64,000 nt of DNA from Mycobacterium sp. SMC-8 (GCF_025263565.1 NZ_CP079865.1:6200001-6264000), one strand, 5' to 3'. Positions 49,851 to 57,931 are shown, counted from the stretch's first letter. Notes: generated from the sequence alone by a model not told the origin. Numbers and translations: made by a program.

Positions 49851-50032
49851 AGTTCGCCAAAACGGTCGGCGAACTGAATCTAGTTCGCCAGTTCGCCAAA
49901 CGGGCCGCGAAAAATCGGCGAACTGGAAACCGTCGCTGACCTGCACTGATGCAGCCAGTTCGCCAGTTCGCCGCAGTTCGCCGAAAAGTACCAGTAGTTC
50001 GCCAATCCCCATCCCTTAAGGGATGGCGAACT
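49851..50032. repeat. Iteron array, candidate replication origin
   Basis: AGTTCGCC occurs seven times on the plus strand (starts 49851, 49882, 49890, 49957, 49965, 49975, 49996) and three times inverted as GGCGAACT (starts 49868, 49917, 50025). Several copies are in 8-bp tandem. The cluster begins 31 nt after the primase/helicase stop, the usual place for a satellite or phage origin. The open frame through it (49813-50019) is low-complexity and not credible. Confidence 0.8.
50009..50026. repeat. 18-bp perfect palindrome at the end of the iteron array
   Basis: CCATCCCTTAAGGGATGG, self-complementary over its full length and framed by an AGTTCGCC on the left and a GGCGAACT on the right, giving a nested hairpin. 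It could be an origin structure or a terminator ahead of the next gene. Confidence 0.75.
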
Positions 50033-50066
50033 GGCGAGGATCAACAGAAATAGGAGAGAGCAAAAC

Positions 50067-50507
50067 ATGAAAATTGAACGAAAGTATCTACAGCCCATTT
50101 TGCGGACAATGACAGTGTCGGTATTTGCATCGTTGCCGACTGCGTGGCCTGAGTATTTGCAAGAGTGTGGGGGCGATGGAATCGTCGTTGCGAAGATCAA
50201 CCCAAATGCAAATCATCTTTTCAACGATGACGACGTTATTGCACGCGGGTTGGTATTCATGCCAGACGATGATGCAGAAGAAAGTCATTTGCGTCGGTTG
50301 ACGATCCGTGAAAAAGATTTAGACATTGATTCTGAGTACGTCGCAAAAGCCATCAATCGGCTTTCGTCCGAAGACGCGTTCAACGCATGGCTGGCTGATC
50401 GCGATGTAGTGAGCGACCGTATCCACGCAACCTATACCGCTCTGGCGGCTCTGGTCGCTGCGCCCGTGGTCGATCTGAACGACATCTGGCGAGCACTGCG
50501 CCGATGA
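50067..50507 (+). CDS. Island protein of unknown function (146 aa)
   Basis: MKIERKYLQPILRTMTVSVFASLP..., mixed charge with an acidic middle and no membrane segment. A good ribosome site (AGGAGAGAG) precedes the ATG. It is the first gene after the iteron array and its end overlaps the next gene by 4 nt. I do not recognise a family. Position between origin and packaging genes suggests replication, regulation or helper-phage interference, as inference only. Confidence 0.75.
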   Translation: MKIERKYLQPILRTMTVSVFASLPTAWPEYLQECGGDGIVVAKINPNANHLFNDDDVIARGLVFMPDDDAEESHLRRLTIREKDLDIDSEYVAKAINRLSSEDAFNAWLADRDVVSDRIHATYTALAALVAAPVVDLNDIWRALRR

Positions 50508-50932
50508 CTGTGCCCACCTGCAGTGCGCTCGACTGCGGCGGCATCGCTGACGACCGCACCGGGTGGTGTGCCGCTCACCGCAGAGCGTTGACATTCACCG
50601 CCAAACTGTCAGATGCACTCAGCGAGTTTCTGCACAAACAGGATGGCGGGTATTTGCAAAGCGGTGTGCGGCTCACACCAGAGAACGTGCACAACGTCGA
50701 ACTAGCAGGAACCCACATCGCGCACGGGCTCGCGTGTCTGATGTACGCGTGCTTCGAATCGGACGTGATCGGCTATGACGAAACGCCAATCAGGCTCAAT
50801 AGCTACTCGATAGGCGAAGCCACGCCCTGGCGTATCGACATTAAATGGAAAGCTGGACAGCTTGAGCCGTTTGACGATTGGCCCGACGAAGAATCAGATG
50901 AGTTTGATAACGACGAAGAAGACGAACCATGA
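50504..50932 (+). CDS. Island protein with Cys/His N-terminus and acidic tail (142 aa)
   Basis: The N-terminus CSALDCGGIADDRTGWCAAH has three Cys and a His in a zinc-finger-like spacing; the last ~20 residues are almost all Asp/Glu (DDWPDEESDEFDNDEEDEP). It overlaps both neighbours by 4 nt, so it is coupled to the HNH gene. I do not recognise a family. A DNA-mimic or terminase-associated role is possible but unsupported. Confidence 0.75.
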   Translation: MTVPTCSALDCGGIADDRTGWCAAHRRALTFTAKLSDALSEFLHKQDGGYLQSGVRLTPENVHNVELAGTHIAHGLACLMYACFESDVIGYDETPIRLNSYSIGEATPWRIDIKWKAGQLEPFDDWPDEESDEFDNDEEDEP

Positions 50933-51273
50933 CTATGAGGCCATGCATCAAATGTGGTGAACCCTCGAACAGCGAACGATGCGAACAACATAAGCTACGC
51001 GGGAAAGACAAGCCTAATGGTGGACGGCATATACTGAGCGCACGCGAAAGAGGGTATGACAATGCGTGGCGTCGATTATCAGAGCGTGCACGAAAGCTGC
51101 AACCGTGGTGCGACCAATGTGGCGCGACTGATGACCTGCAAACCGACCATTCCGAAGAGGCTTGGAAACGTAAAGCCGCAGGTAAAGCCATACGACTGTG
51201 TGACGTTCGTGTGCTTTGCGGCCCCTGCAACCGTGCGGCTGGACCTGCGCGTGAATCGTCAAAAGCAGGGTAG
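50929..51273 (+). CDS. HNH endonuclease
   Basis: A 114-residue phage-type HNH nuclease. Two CxxC knuckles (CIKCGEPSNSERCEQH and WCDQCGATDDLQTDH) and the HNH core from DLQTDHSEEAWKRKA to VLCGPCNRAAG are visible. In HK97-like phages and capsid-forming satellites the HNH protein next to terminase is needed for cos cleavage and packaging. It overlaps the upstream gene and sits 93 nt before the terminase. Confidence 0.9.
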   Translation: MTMRPCIKCGEPSNSERCEQHKLRGKDKPNGGRHILSARERGYDNAWRRLSERARKLQPWCDQCGATDDLQTDHSEEAWKRKAAGKAIRLCDVRVLCGPCNRAAGPARESSKAG

Positions 51274-51366
51274 GGGGGAATCCCCATAAAGGGAGGTTTG
51301 CGACCCGTCCGGTGGGGGCGAAGTTTTAGTTACACTTGATCATTTTAGCGATTTTGGAGTTTGAAA
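51274..51366 (+). other. Gap between HNH and terminase, candidate cos region
   Basis: 93 nt with a G-rich start (GGGGGGAATCCCC, a small dyad), a GC-rich block and an AT-rich end. A TACACT hexamer at 51331-51336 could be a -10 for the packaging and capsid genes. Phage packaging sites commonly lie at this junction; no known cos sequence is recognised. Confidence 0.3.
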
Positions 51367-52824
51367 ATGAGGGCAGGTCCAAAAGGGTCAGTTAAGGCCC
51401 CGCCGATTGATCTTTCTAGCTTGCCTGATGATCGCGCAGAACGCAGAGAGGTATTTATCGAAGCGTTCCTTATCACGCCGCGCGGAATTGGCGCAAAAGC
51501 GCCATTCAATCTGCGACTTTTCCAACGTGAAATTATTCAGGGTGCGTTTGCGCCAGGAATCCGTACGGGACTGGTGAGCATCGCGCGCGCGAACGGAAAG
51601 ACGATGTTGGCCGCTGCGCTGAGTTTGGCTGAAATGTTCACGGGACCGCCGAGCGCCGAGGTACTAGTGGTCGCGTCAGATCAGCGCCAAGCTAACATTA
51701 CGCTGAAATATGCCAGACGCATGGTTGAGCTGAATCCTGTTCTCGCAGAACGTGTTCAGGTCTACCAAGATCGGCTGTATCTGCCGGAAAACGATGCATC
51801 GCTACTTCTGCTTCCCGCTGAGCCTGGCGCTTTGCATGGGCATGACCCGTCGCTGATGCTCGTTGACGAACTGCACGTGGTCACCGAAGAGGTTTGGGAA
51901 GCTGTCACGTCGGTGTCTGGCAAGCGGCCCGAGAGTCTGACTCTGGCGATTTCGACGCCGGCCGATTCCGCCGATTCGGTGATGTGGCGTCTTGTCGAAC
52001 ACGGCAGATCGGGTACTGACGCATCGTTCTACTTTCGCGAGTTCGCCGCCCCTGACGGCTGCGCTGTTGACGACCGCGAAGCCTGGCGGGCTGCAAACCC
52101 GGCGCTGGCCGATCCTGAACCGTTCCTCTCCGAAGATGGCTTGGAAAGCGTTTTGAAGACGATTCGTGAGCCAGTTTTTCGCCAGTTGAGACTTGGACAG
52201 TGGATCACTGGCGTTAATGCGTGGTTGCCGTTTGGCGCGTGGGCTGATTGTAAAAAGCCGCGAATAGTCAAACCGAATGAACGCGTTGTTTTCGCTTTCG
52301 ACGGTTCTGCATCTGGCGACAGCACCGCCCTGGTGGGATGCACTCTCGATGGCTATATCTGGCTGCAAGGAATTTGGGAAAATCCCGGTGATCGCGGTTG
52401 GCGGGTCCCGCGCGAAGAAGTTTCATTTGCGGTTGATTTAGCGTTTCGCGATTTCAACGTGGTCGAGTTGGCGTGTGATCCGTGGGGTTGGCAATCTGAG
52501 ATTGAGCAGTGGGCTCAAAAGCACGGTGAGACAAAGGTTTTGGAGTGGAACACAGCTGCTGCGCAACGCATGGGACCGGGAACCGACCGCCTGTATCAGG
52601 CAGTGATGACCAAAGCTGTCACGCACGACGGCAACCCTGATCTGGCTGCGCATATCGAACATTGCGTGGCTAAGCGCACGCCGATGGGCGATTTGGTCAG
52701 CAAGGATAAGAAGAACTCGCCGCGTAAGATTGACGCCGCTGTGGCCGCAATTGTGGCGTACGATAGGGCTGCTTGGCATTCGAAAAAGACCACCAAGAAG
52801 CGCGCAGTTAGTTTTGCATCCTAG
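51367..52824 (+). CDS. Phage terminase large subunit
   Basis: A 485-residue packaging motor of the HK97-type Terminase_1 family. ATPase: Walker A SIARANGKTMLAAAL near residue 72 and Walker B SLMLVDELHVV near 163. Nuclease: acidic residues in VVFAFDGSASGDSTALVG (~310) and KIDAAVAAIVAYDRA near the end. The ATG at 51367 has a GGAG site 6 nt upstream and is preferred to the TTG two codons earlier. No separate small subunit is seen. Confidence 0.93.
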   Translation: MRAGPKGSVKAPPIDLSSLPDDRAERREVFIEAFLITPRGIGAKAPFNLRLFQREIIQGAFAPGIRTGLVSIARANGKTMLAAALSLAEMFTGPPSAEVLVVASDQRQANITLKYARRMVELNPVLAERVQVYQDRLYLPENDASLLLLPAEPGALHGHDPSLMLVDELHVVTEEVWEAVTSVSGKRPESLTLAISTPADSADSVMWRLVEHGRSGTDASFYFREFAAPDGCAVDDREAWRAANPALADPEPFLSEDGLESVLKTIREPVFRQLRLGQWITGVNAWLPFGAWADCKKPRIVKPNERVVFAFDGSASGDSTALVGCTLDGYIWLQGIWENPGDRGWRVPREEVSFAVDLAFRDFNVVELACDPWGWQSEIEQWAQKHGETKVLEWNTAAAQRMGPGTDRLYQAVMTKAVTHDGNPDLAAHIEHCVAKRTPMGDLVSKDKKNSPRKIDAAVAAIVAYDRAAWHSKKTTKKRAVSFAS

Positions 52825-52832
52825 GACATATA

Positions 52833-54212
52833 GTGACCATTCCGTTAGTTCCGATTACGGCAGAAGACTATCTTCTGAAACTTCTGCATAAATTGGATGA
52901 GCCGTTGGCGCGATATTCGACAATTGATCTTTACTATTCTGGAAATCAGCCGTTGGCGTTCCTCTCGCCGGAATCGCGGATTGCGTTGGGCAACCGCTTC
53001 GGTCGCATGGCGTCGAACATTCCGCGCCTGGCGGTCACAGCGCTGACTGAGCGGCTGCAACTGACGGGTTTTTCCGATCCGGCGCTGTGGCCTGAGTGGC
53101 TGCGCAACGACATGGACCTTTTGAGCAACGTCGCCCATCGTGAAGCGCTGCTTTTCGGCGATTCCTACGTGATGGTTTGGGCGGATTCGCTTGGGAGACC
53201 GAAAGTTACGGTTGAAAGTGCCAAACAGGTCAGTTGCTTGTTCGATCCTGGCACGCGTGAAATCACGGCTGCGGTGAAGCGCTGGGAGACCGAAACGACA
53301 ACCGAAGCGGTTCTGTATCTGCCAGATCGAATCATCCGCTTTTCGGCCAACCACACAGGCGCAATGCTCGGTTTCGAGGTAGTTGACGAAGTGCCGAATC
53401 CGCTGGGAATCGTGCCCGTGGTCAACCTCCGGAACTCAGATCGGATTTTGGACGACTACGGCGCCAGCGAGATTGACGATCTGATGCCACTCGTAGACGG
53501 ATTGAACAAGAGTCTTGCCGACATGCTCGTCACGAGCGAGTACGTGGGCAGGCCACGACGCTGGGCTACCGGAATCGAACTTGAGGAACGCCCGGTAATC
53601 GATTCTGACGGAAACCCGGTTGTTGACGATGACGGCGAGCCGGTGACAGAAGCGGTCAACCCGTTTCCCGAAGGCAACCGGATGATGATTTCAGAAGCGG
53701 AGAACGCGAAAATCGGTCAGTTGTCCGCAGCCGATCTTGGCGGATACGAGGCGTCGGTTCGTGTCATGTTGGGTCAAATCATGGCTGTGTCAACGCTTCC
53801 CGCGCATTACGTGGGCGTGTTCACGGACAATCCGGCGAGTGCTGATGCGTTGCGAGCGTCTGAAGCGTCGTTGACCGCCCGCGCCGAAGCACGGCAATCC
53901 ACGTTCGGTCGCGCATGGGAGAAAGTCGCAAAGCTGATGCTCGCTGTTCTCGATCAGGTTCCGCCGGAAGCGACTGACGACGTTGTGGTGTTTTGGTCCG
54001 AAGCTGGAACGCGCAGCATGGCTCAAGAGGCGGACGCCGCTGTGAAACTTTTCGAAGTTGGGCTACTCCCACGCGGGTTCACTCTGCGCAAGCTCGGATA
54101 TTCCGACGAAGAGATACTAGAAATCGAAGCCGAGGTCAGATACGACGAATTGACCAAGGCCGAACCGCCCGATGACGCAATACCAACTGAAGAGATTCCC
54201 GTAACCGAGTAA
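52833..54212 (+). CDS. Phage portal protein
   Basis: A 459-residue portal of the SPP1 gp6-like family, the dodecameric ring through which DNA enters and leaves the capsid. Typical parts are the N-terminal wing (IALGNRFGRMASNIPRLAVTALTERLQ), GDSYVMVWAD, and the clip/stem helices around LPAHYVGVFTDNPASADALRASEA. The start is the GTG at 52833, 8 nt after the terminase stop. Confidence 0.93.
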   Translation: MTIPLVPITAEDYLLKLLHKLDEPLARYSTIDLYYSGNQPLAFLSPESRIALGNRFGRMASNIPRLAVTALTERLQLTGFSDPALWPEWLRNDMDLLSNVAHREALLFGDSYVMVWADSLGRPKVTVESAKQVSCLFDPGTREITAAVKRWETETTTEAVLYLPDRIIRFSANHTGAMLGFEVVDEVPNPLGIVPVVNLRNSDRILDDYGASEIDDLMPLVDGLNKSLADMLVTSEYVGRPRRWATGIELEERPVIDSDGNPVVDDDGEPVTEAVNPFPEGNRMMISEAENAKIGQLSAADLGGYEASVRVMLGQIMAVSTLPAHYVGVFTDNPASADALRASEASLTARAEARQSTFGRAWEKVAKLMLAVLDQVPPEATDDVVVFWSEAGTRSMAQEADAAVKLFEVGLLPRGFTLRKLGYSDEEILEIEAEVRYDELTKAEPPDDAIPTEEIPVTE

Positions 54213-54226
54213 GTGGAGATAGAGCA

Positions 54227-54697
54227 ATGATTGTCAAAGACGAAACCGACGACGCTGGCACCACACCAACCGCCCTGGTGGTCACAGACGACCAAAGTGA
54301 AACTGGTGCGACCGATACAGGCGAGTTGGTCGAAGCCGCCGACGTAGACGACGAAACAGACTCTGAGACTGAGACTTTCAGTCGAACGTATGTTGAGAAG
54401 TTGCGTCGCGAGAACGCCGGATATCGTGAGCGTGCGAACTCTGCTGATGCGCTGGCGCAGCGTCTCCACACTGCGTTGGTTGCGGCAACCGGGCGTATGG
54501 CCGATCCGACCGATTTGCCCTTTGACGCAATACATTTGGACGACGAAGACGCTCTGACGACGGCAATTGACGAACTGTTGGCGAAGAAACCGCATCTGGC
54601 GTCACGGCGCGTTTCCGGTGATATCGGGCAGGGCAACCGTGGCAGTGCAGCAGATGCGCCGGTGAACCTCGCCGACATTCTGCGCGCGCGAGCGTAA
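54227..54697 (+). CDS. Probable scaffolding protein
   Basis: A 156-residue, very acidic, helical protein (FSRTYVEKLRRENAGYRERANSADALAQRL is coiled-coil-like) with a disordered N-terminus. It lies between portal and capsid, the fixed position of scaffolds in HK97-like modules, and has the usual composition. Assignment is by position and character, not by a catalytic motif. Confidence 0.75.
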   Translation: MIVKDETDDAGTTPTALVVTDDQSETGATDTGELVEAADVDDETDSETETFSRTYVEKLRRENAGYRERANSADALAQRLHTALVAATGRMADPTDLPFDAIHLDDEDALTTAIDELLAKKPHLASRRVSGDIGQGNRGSAADAPVNLADILRARA

Positions 54698-54701
54698 AAC
54701 G

Positions 54702-54848
54702 ATGAAAGACAAGCTGATTAGCGTGCGAATACCTGATGATCTGCGCGACCGGATTAGGGCACAAGCACGCGCCGAGGGCGTGACAATGAGTGCATATGTT
54801 CGGCGGCTGATCAGTGATATAGTGGCGGCAACGCGCCCGATGCGCTAA
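54702..54848 (+). CDS. Ribbon-helix-helix (CopG/Arc-like) protein, 48 aa
   Basis: ATG at 54702 opens a 48-residue frame: ISVRIPDDLRDRIRAQARAE (the beta-strand and first helix), then GVTMSAYVRRLISDIV (second helix). This is a complete RHH DNA-binding fold, which acts as a dimeric repressor. It begins 4 nt after the scaffold-like gene and ends 67 nt before the capsid gene. No toxin partner is next to it, so a regulator of the structural genes is more likely than an antitoxin. Confidence 0.8.
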   Translation: MKDKLISVRIPDDLRDRIRAQARAEGVTMSAYVRRLISDIVAATRPMR

Positions 54849-54915
54849 ACGCTTTGTACGTCCCGATGACGTGAGCGAATCAATCACCGATTCTTCTCAT
54901 TTCTAGGGACTCATC

Positions 54916-55788
54916 ATGGCCGTAAGTACCACTAGCGCAACCGAACTCACTCAAGAGCAAGTCGCAAAGATTCTGGTTAAGCCGCTTGAGGAAGCTGCAA
55001 AATTCCTCGCCGCTGGACCTCGCATTTTCGACACCGCTTCCCCGCTGCGCATCCCGAAATTGGGTGGCCCGACTGTCGTCAACTGGGTCGGTGAGAACGA
55101 ACAGATCCCCGAAGCGAATCCCGACTTTGACGAGATTGAGCTTTTGCCGTCCACGATGAAATCGTTGAAGACGCTGACGCGGTATTCCAACGAACTGGCC
55201 CGCCAGAGCGTCGTTGCGTTGGACGCCGCGCTTCGGGATCGCCTCGTCACAGACGTCGCGGCCAAACTCGATTCTCAACTCTTCTCGGCTGCGGGCGATG
55301 GCGTAGTGACGCCGCAGGGACTTTTCGCGTGGGCCGGAACTCAGACGTTGGCGATCAACGGCATTCTTGAACTGGACGATCTGCACGACGCCGAAGCGAT
55401 GGCCCTGGGCGAAAACGTCAACCCCGCTGGGCTCCGATGGCTGATGACCTCACGCGACTTGATTGATCTTCGGAAAATCAAGGCAACTGACGGAAACTAC
55501 ATCGTGCAACCCGACGTGACTGCCGCTGGCGGTTACACGCTTCTGGGCCATCCCGTAATCGTGTCTAATCGCGTTCCTGACGACACCGCGCCGACTCCCG
55601 ATACCGGACGCGCCGCGTTGGTCGATTTTTCCCAAGTTGCGGTTGCGCGCGATGTTGCGCCGAGTGTGAAGATTCTCGATCAGACGTTTGGCGACTATGA
55701 CCAAATGGCGATTCGCGTCGTCGCCCGGTATGACGCGAAGCCGCTCAACCCTGAAGCGGTTATCAAGTTGACCGGGATCACGATCTGA
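54916..55788 (+). CDS. Major capsid protein, HK97 fold
   Basis: A 290-residue capsid protein. The N-arm and E-loop region (RIPKLGGPTVVNWVGENEQIPEANPDFDEIEL) and the P/A-domain sequence (GLRWLMTSRDLIDLRKIKATDGNYIVQPDV, LLGHPVIVSNRVPD) fit the HK97-type Phage_capsid family. The short length suits a small capsid. It is preceded by an AGGGA ribosome site. Confidence 0.92.
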   Translation: MAVSTTSATELTQEQVAKILVKPLEEAAKFLAAGPRIFDTASPLRIPKLGGPTVVNWVGENEQIPEANPDFDEIELLPSTMKSLKTLTRYSNELARQSVVALDAALRDRLVTDVAAKLDSQLFSAAGDGVVTPQGLFAWAGTQTLAINGILELDDLHDAEAMALGENVNPAGLRWLMTSRDLIDLRKIKATDGNYIVQPDVTAAGGYTLLGHPVIVSNRVPDDTAPTPDTGRAALVDFSQVAVARDVAPSVKILDQTFGDYDQMAIRVVARYDAKPLNPEAVIKLTGITI

Positions 55789-55790
55789 GC

Positions 55791-56069
55791 ATGGCTGCGG
55801 TTACCGGTCAGCACGTCGCTGACTTTCTCGGCGGGGGCGGCGACTCCAGTCTCGTCGCTCTCGCCGAGACGCATGCGCGCACAGTGACACAATTCTGCCG
55901 TGCGTTCACCCGCGATGTGGGGTTTGCCGATGGAGTGCCGAACGACGAAATCGCATCGGTGATTCTGACGGCGGCTGCGCGGTTGGTTTCCAATCCGCAG
56001 CAGATCGCCAACGACGTTGGTGGCGTGTCGATTCGCGGCGGATTTCAGGGATTCAACCTCGCCTGTTGA
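55791..56069 (+). CDS. Head-tail connector protein, truncated by an insertion
   Basis: Now a 92-residue frame (MAAVTGQHVADFLGGGGDSSLVALAETHARTVTQFC...), of the gp6-like connector family that docks under the portal. The reading frame is native up to 56063 (…GGFQGFNLA) and then enters the inserted element. The lost C-terminus is found at 57113-57154 (ERFVLHRYRKMAQ), so the intact protein was 104 residues. It follows the capsid gene by 2 nt. Confidence 0.85.
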   Translation: MAAVTGQHVADFLGGGGDSSLVALAETHARTVTQFCRAFTRDVGFADGVPNDEIASVILTAAARLVSNPQQIANDVGGVSIRGGFQGFNLAC

Positions 56070-57106
56070 CCGTCCCTCTGTGTGACGACCACGGCGGGGG
56101 TGATCGTCATTGAAGTTGTCGAAATCCCGGGTCGGGGACGGCGGTCGTCTGCATCATCAGCGTGCCCACGAACGGACCCCGCGCTGGTCTGCTCGCGCAG
56201 AGTCCATTTCGGCTCCGGCGCGATGCCGAATCCCGAGATCGTCACAATCGGTGACGGCGGACGCGTCGATTCTGCGGTCGCCCAACACGAACTGACCCCT
56301 ATCCCGGTTCCCGGGTGATAGGTAAGGCTGGTGGATCATGGACTGGCTCTGCGGTGATCGTCGCGCGCACCGGCGAACTGGCCGAGAAACTGCTCGCCGC
56401 CGGCGAACTCCGCTGCCCGCGGTGCCGCGACGGCCAGCTGACTTCTTGGGGCTACGGCAGGCGGCGCTCCGTGCGCGATCACGACGGGACCACGATCACG
56501 GTGCGCCCCCGCCGCACGCGATGCCGGTCCTGCTCGTCAACGCATATCGTGATGCCCGCCGCTCTGCAGCCACGCCATGCCGACACCACCGCAGTGATTG
56601 GAACAGCATTGCTGCACAAAGCAAATGGACTCGGACACCGGCGTATCGCGGCGACCATGGGGCGGCCGGTGTCCACCGTGCGCCGCTGGCTTCGCCGACT
56701 ACCGCCAGAGCACCTGGACCGTCTCGCACGCGACGGGACCGAGCAGCTGCTCGCCCTGGACCCCGACACGTTCACCGCGCTGCGCTACCGAGGGAACATG
56801 TTGCACCACGCGCTGTCGCTGTTGTCGGCAGCGGCCTACTGGGACCGCCGCCGCTACGCCCTCGGTGAGCCGCCGTGGACCCTGATCGGGATGTACACCC
56901 GCGGCCGCCTTCTGGCGCCACCCGGCTGACCCTCCGACGTCCCCGCGCTGCCGCCGGGGGCGTCATCACCATGCCTGCCGACAGTCGTCACCATGACGAC
57001 CACCGCGTCGCCGCGACGATTACCCCGTCACAATGCAGACCGACCCCCGAAATCACGTCTGCATCCACAGTGACGCCATCGTCTGCATCCTGAGCGACGG
57101 CCAACA
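56064..57106 (+). mobile_element. 1043-bp insertion element with a DUF6431-like protein
   Basis: Bounded by a 6-bp direct repeat CTCGCC (56058-56063 and 57107-57112). Its ends are imperfect inverted repeats: TGTTGACCGTCCCTCTG on the left and, reverse-complemented, TGTTGGCCGTCGCTCAG on the right. TG...CA ends recall the IS481/IS3 supergroup. It is GC-richer than the island around it. It has one gene and no DDE catalytic domain, so it is probably non-autonomous. Confidence 0.8.
56315..56929 (+). CDS. DUF6431-like zinc-ribbon/HTH protein of the insertion element
   Basis: Up to 204 residues. Two CxxC knuckles (LRCPRCRDGQ and RCRSCSSTHIV) form a zinc ribbon and are followed by an HTH (GLGHRRIAATMGRPVSTVRRWLRRL). 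This resembles the DNA-binding half of an integrase-type transposase without the catalytic part. The GTG at 56354 (VIVARTGELAEKLL) is a likely alternative start. Naming as DUF6431 is from memory of the pattern. Confidence 0.65.
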   Translation: MIGKAGGSWTGSAVIVARTGELAEKLLAAGELRCPRCRDGQLTSWGYGRRRSVRDHDGTTITVRPRRTRCRSCSSTHIVMPAALQPRHADTTAVIGTALLHKANGLGHRRIAATMGRPVSTVRRWLRRLPPEHLDRLARDGTEQLLALDPDTFTALRYRGNMLHHALSLLSAAAYWDRRRYALGEPPWTLIGMYTRGRLLAPPG

Positions 57107-57112
57107 CTCGCC

Positions 57113-57154
57113 GAGCGGTTCGTGTTGCATCGCTATCGAAAGATGGCGCAGTGA
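57113..57154 (+). pseudogene. Head-tail connector, displaced 3' end
   Basis: Thirteen codons reading ERFVLHRYRKMAQ then TGA. Joined after 56063 they complete the connector frame exactly. The TGA overlaps the GTG of the next gene, the coupling expected in a native operon. Confidence 0.8.
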
Positions 57155-57483
57155 TTTTCAACGACTCCGTAAACGTGACGCTGAGAGAAAAGCGATTCGT
57201 CGGCGGGACTCAGACCACCGTTGTCGCGTTTCAGGGCGACGTGCCGGGCATCGTGACGTTTCTCGATTCTGCGACAACGTTCGATCCGGCAGGCGGAAAA
57301 GTTAGCTCACGGCTGCGCGTGTTTCTGAGTCCGTTCGCGTTCGTACTTCCGCCGATGCCCGCAACGGGCCTGTTGACTCTGTCGTGGCGGCAGTTCACGA
57401 CTCTGATTGTTGAAGGCATCGTAGAACCGCACTATCAAAGCGGTCGGTTGCATCACTACGAAATCTTGGCGAAAGCAGTCTGA
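57151..57483 (+). CDS. Head-closure / head-tail stopper-like protein
   Basis: A 110-residue beta-rich protein (VIFNDSVNVTLREKRFVGGTQTTVVAFQGD... HYQSGRLHHYEILAKAV) directly after the connector, where HK97-like modules place the stopper that receives the tail. It starts with GTG overlapping the connector stop. The assignment is from position, size and composition. Confidence 0.65.
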   Translation: MIFNDSVNVTLREKRFVGGTQTTVVAFQGDVPGIVTFLDSATTFDPAGGKVSSRLRVFLSPFAFVLPPMPATGLLTLSWRQFTTLIVEGIVEPHYQSGRLHHYEILAKAV

Positions 57484-57875
57484 TGGCCGCCTACCGGATG
57501 ACTCCTGCCAGACGCGCAGCGCTAGAAAAGGCGCAAGCGGCGTCAGCGCGGAAACGTCGAAAGCTGCACAACCGAAGCCGTCTATCTCGAAACGCGAAAG
57601 TTGCAATCGGCGTCGGCGCGGTCACAACAACCGCCGTGGCGGGTGTGGTTGCGGTCAACGAAATTTCCGATTACCAAGCTGAGCAGAGGCTCGTTTCTGG
57701 CCCGCTGAACAGAATCATCATTGATCGCCATGTCAGTCTGGCGCGTGAGCACAACGCGCGGCTGAATCGGCTGAAATTGATGGGCATCCCGCCCTGGTCG
57801 CCGAAACCGTTTGACGAAGCGTCAGCACGCCGCGAGGCAATCAACATCTTGCGGAGGAAGAAAAAGAAGACTTGA
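57483..57875 (+). CDS. Unknown basic protein with one membrane segment (130 aa)
   Basis: The N-terminus is strongly basic (ARKRRKLHNRSRLSRNAK), followed by a hydrophobic stretch VAIGVGAVTTTAVAGVVAV (residues ~41-60), a mid-part and a Lys-rich end (RRKKKKT). Its ATG overlaps the stop of the previous gene. It is the last structural-strand gene of the island. I do not recognise it; a minor virion protein or a helper-tail adaptor is speculation. Confidence 0.7.
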   Translation: MAAYRMTPARRAALEKAQAASARKRRKLHNRSRLSRNAKVAIGVGAVTTTAVAGVVAVNEISDYQAEQRLVSGPLNRIIIDRHVSLAREHNARLNRLKLMGIPPWSPKPFDEASARREAINILRRKKKKT

Positions 57876-57931
57876 GAGAGTTCCGCCGTGTCAAAAGCCT
57901 TTTCACTCGATTCGGGCAAAGGGCCGTCTAG

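Noticed and set aside
49813..50019. Short frame through the iteron array
   Set aside because: Its sequence is dictated by the octamer repeats (Ser-Ser-Pro-Val-Arg units); it has no ribosome site and is better explained as origin DNA.
54702..54848. Toxin-antitoxin module around the RHH gene
   Set aside because: Neighbours are scaffold-like and capsid genes; there is no RelE, MazF or PIN-type partner.
56076..56300. Native structural gene between connector and DUF6431-like frame
   Set aside because: The segment is part of the inserted 1043-bp element, defined by the CTCGCC duplication and inverted ends.
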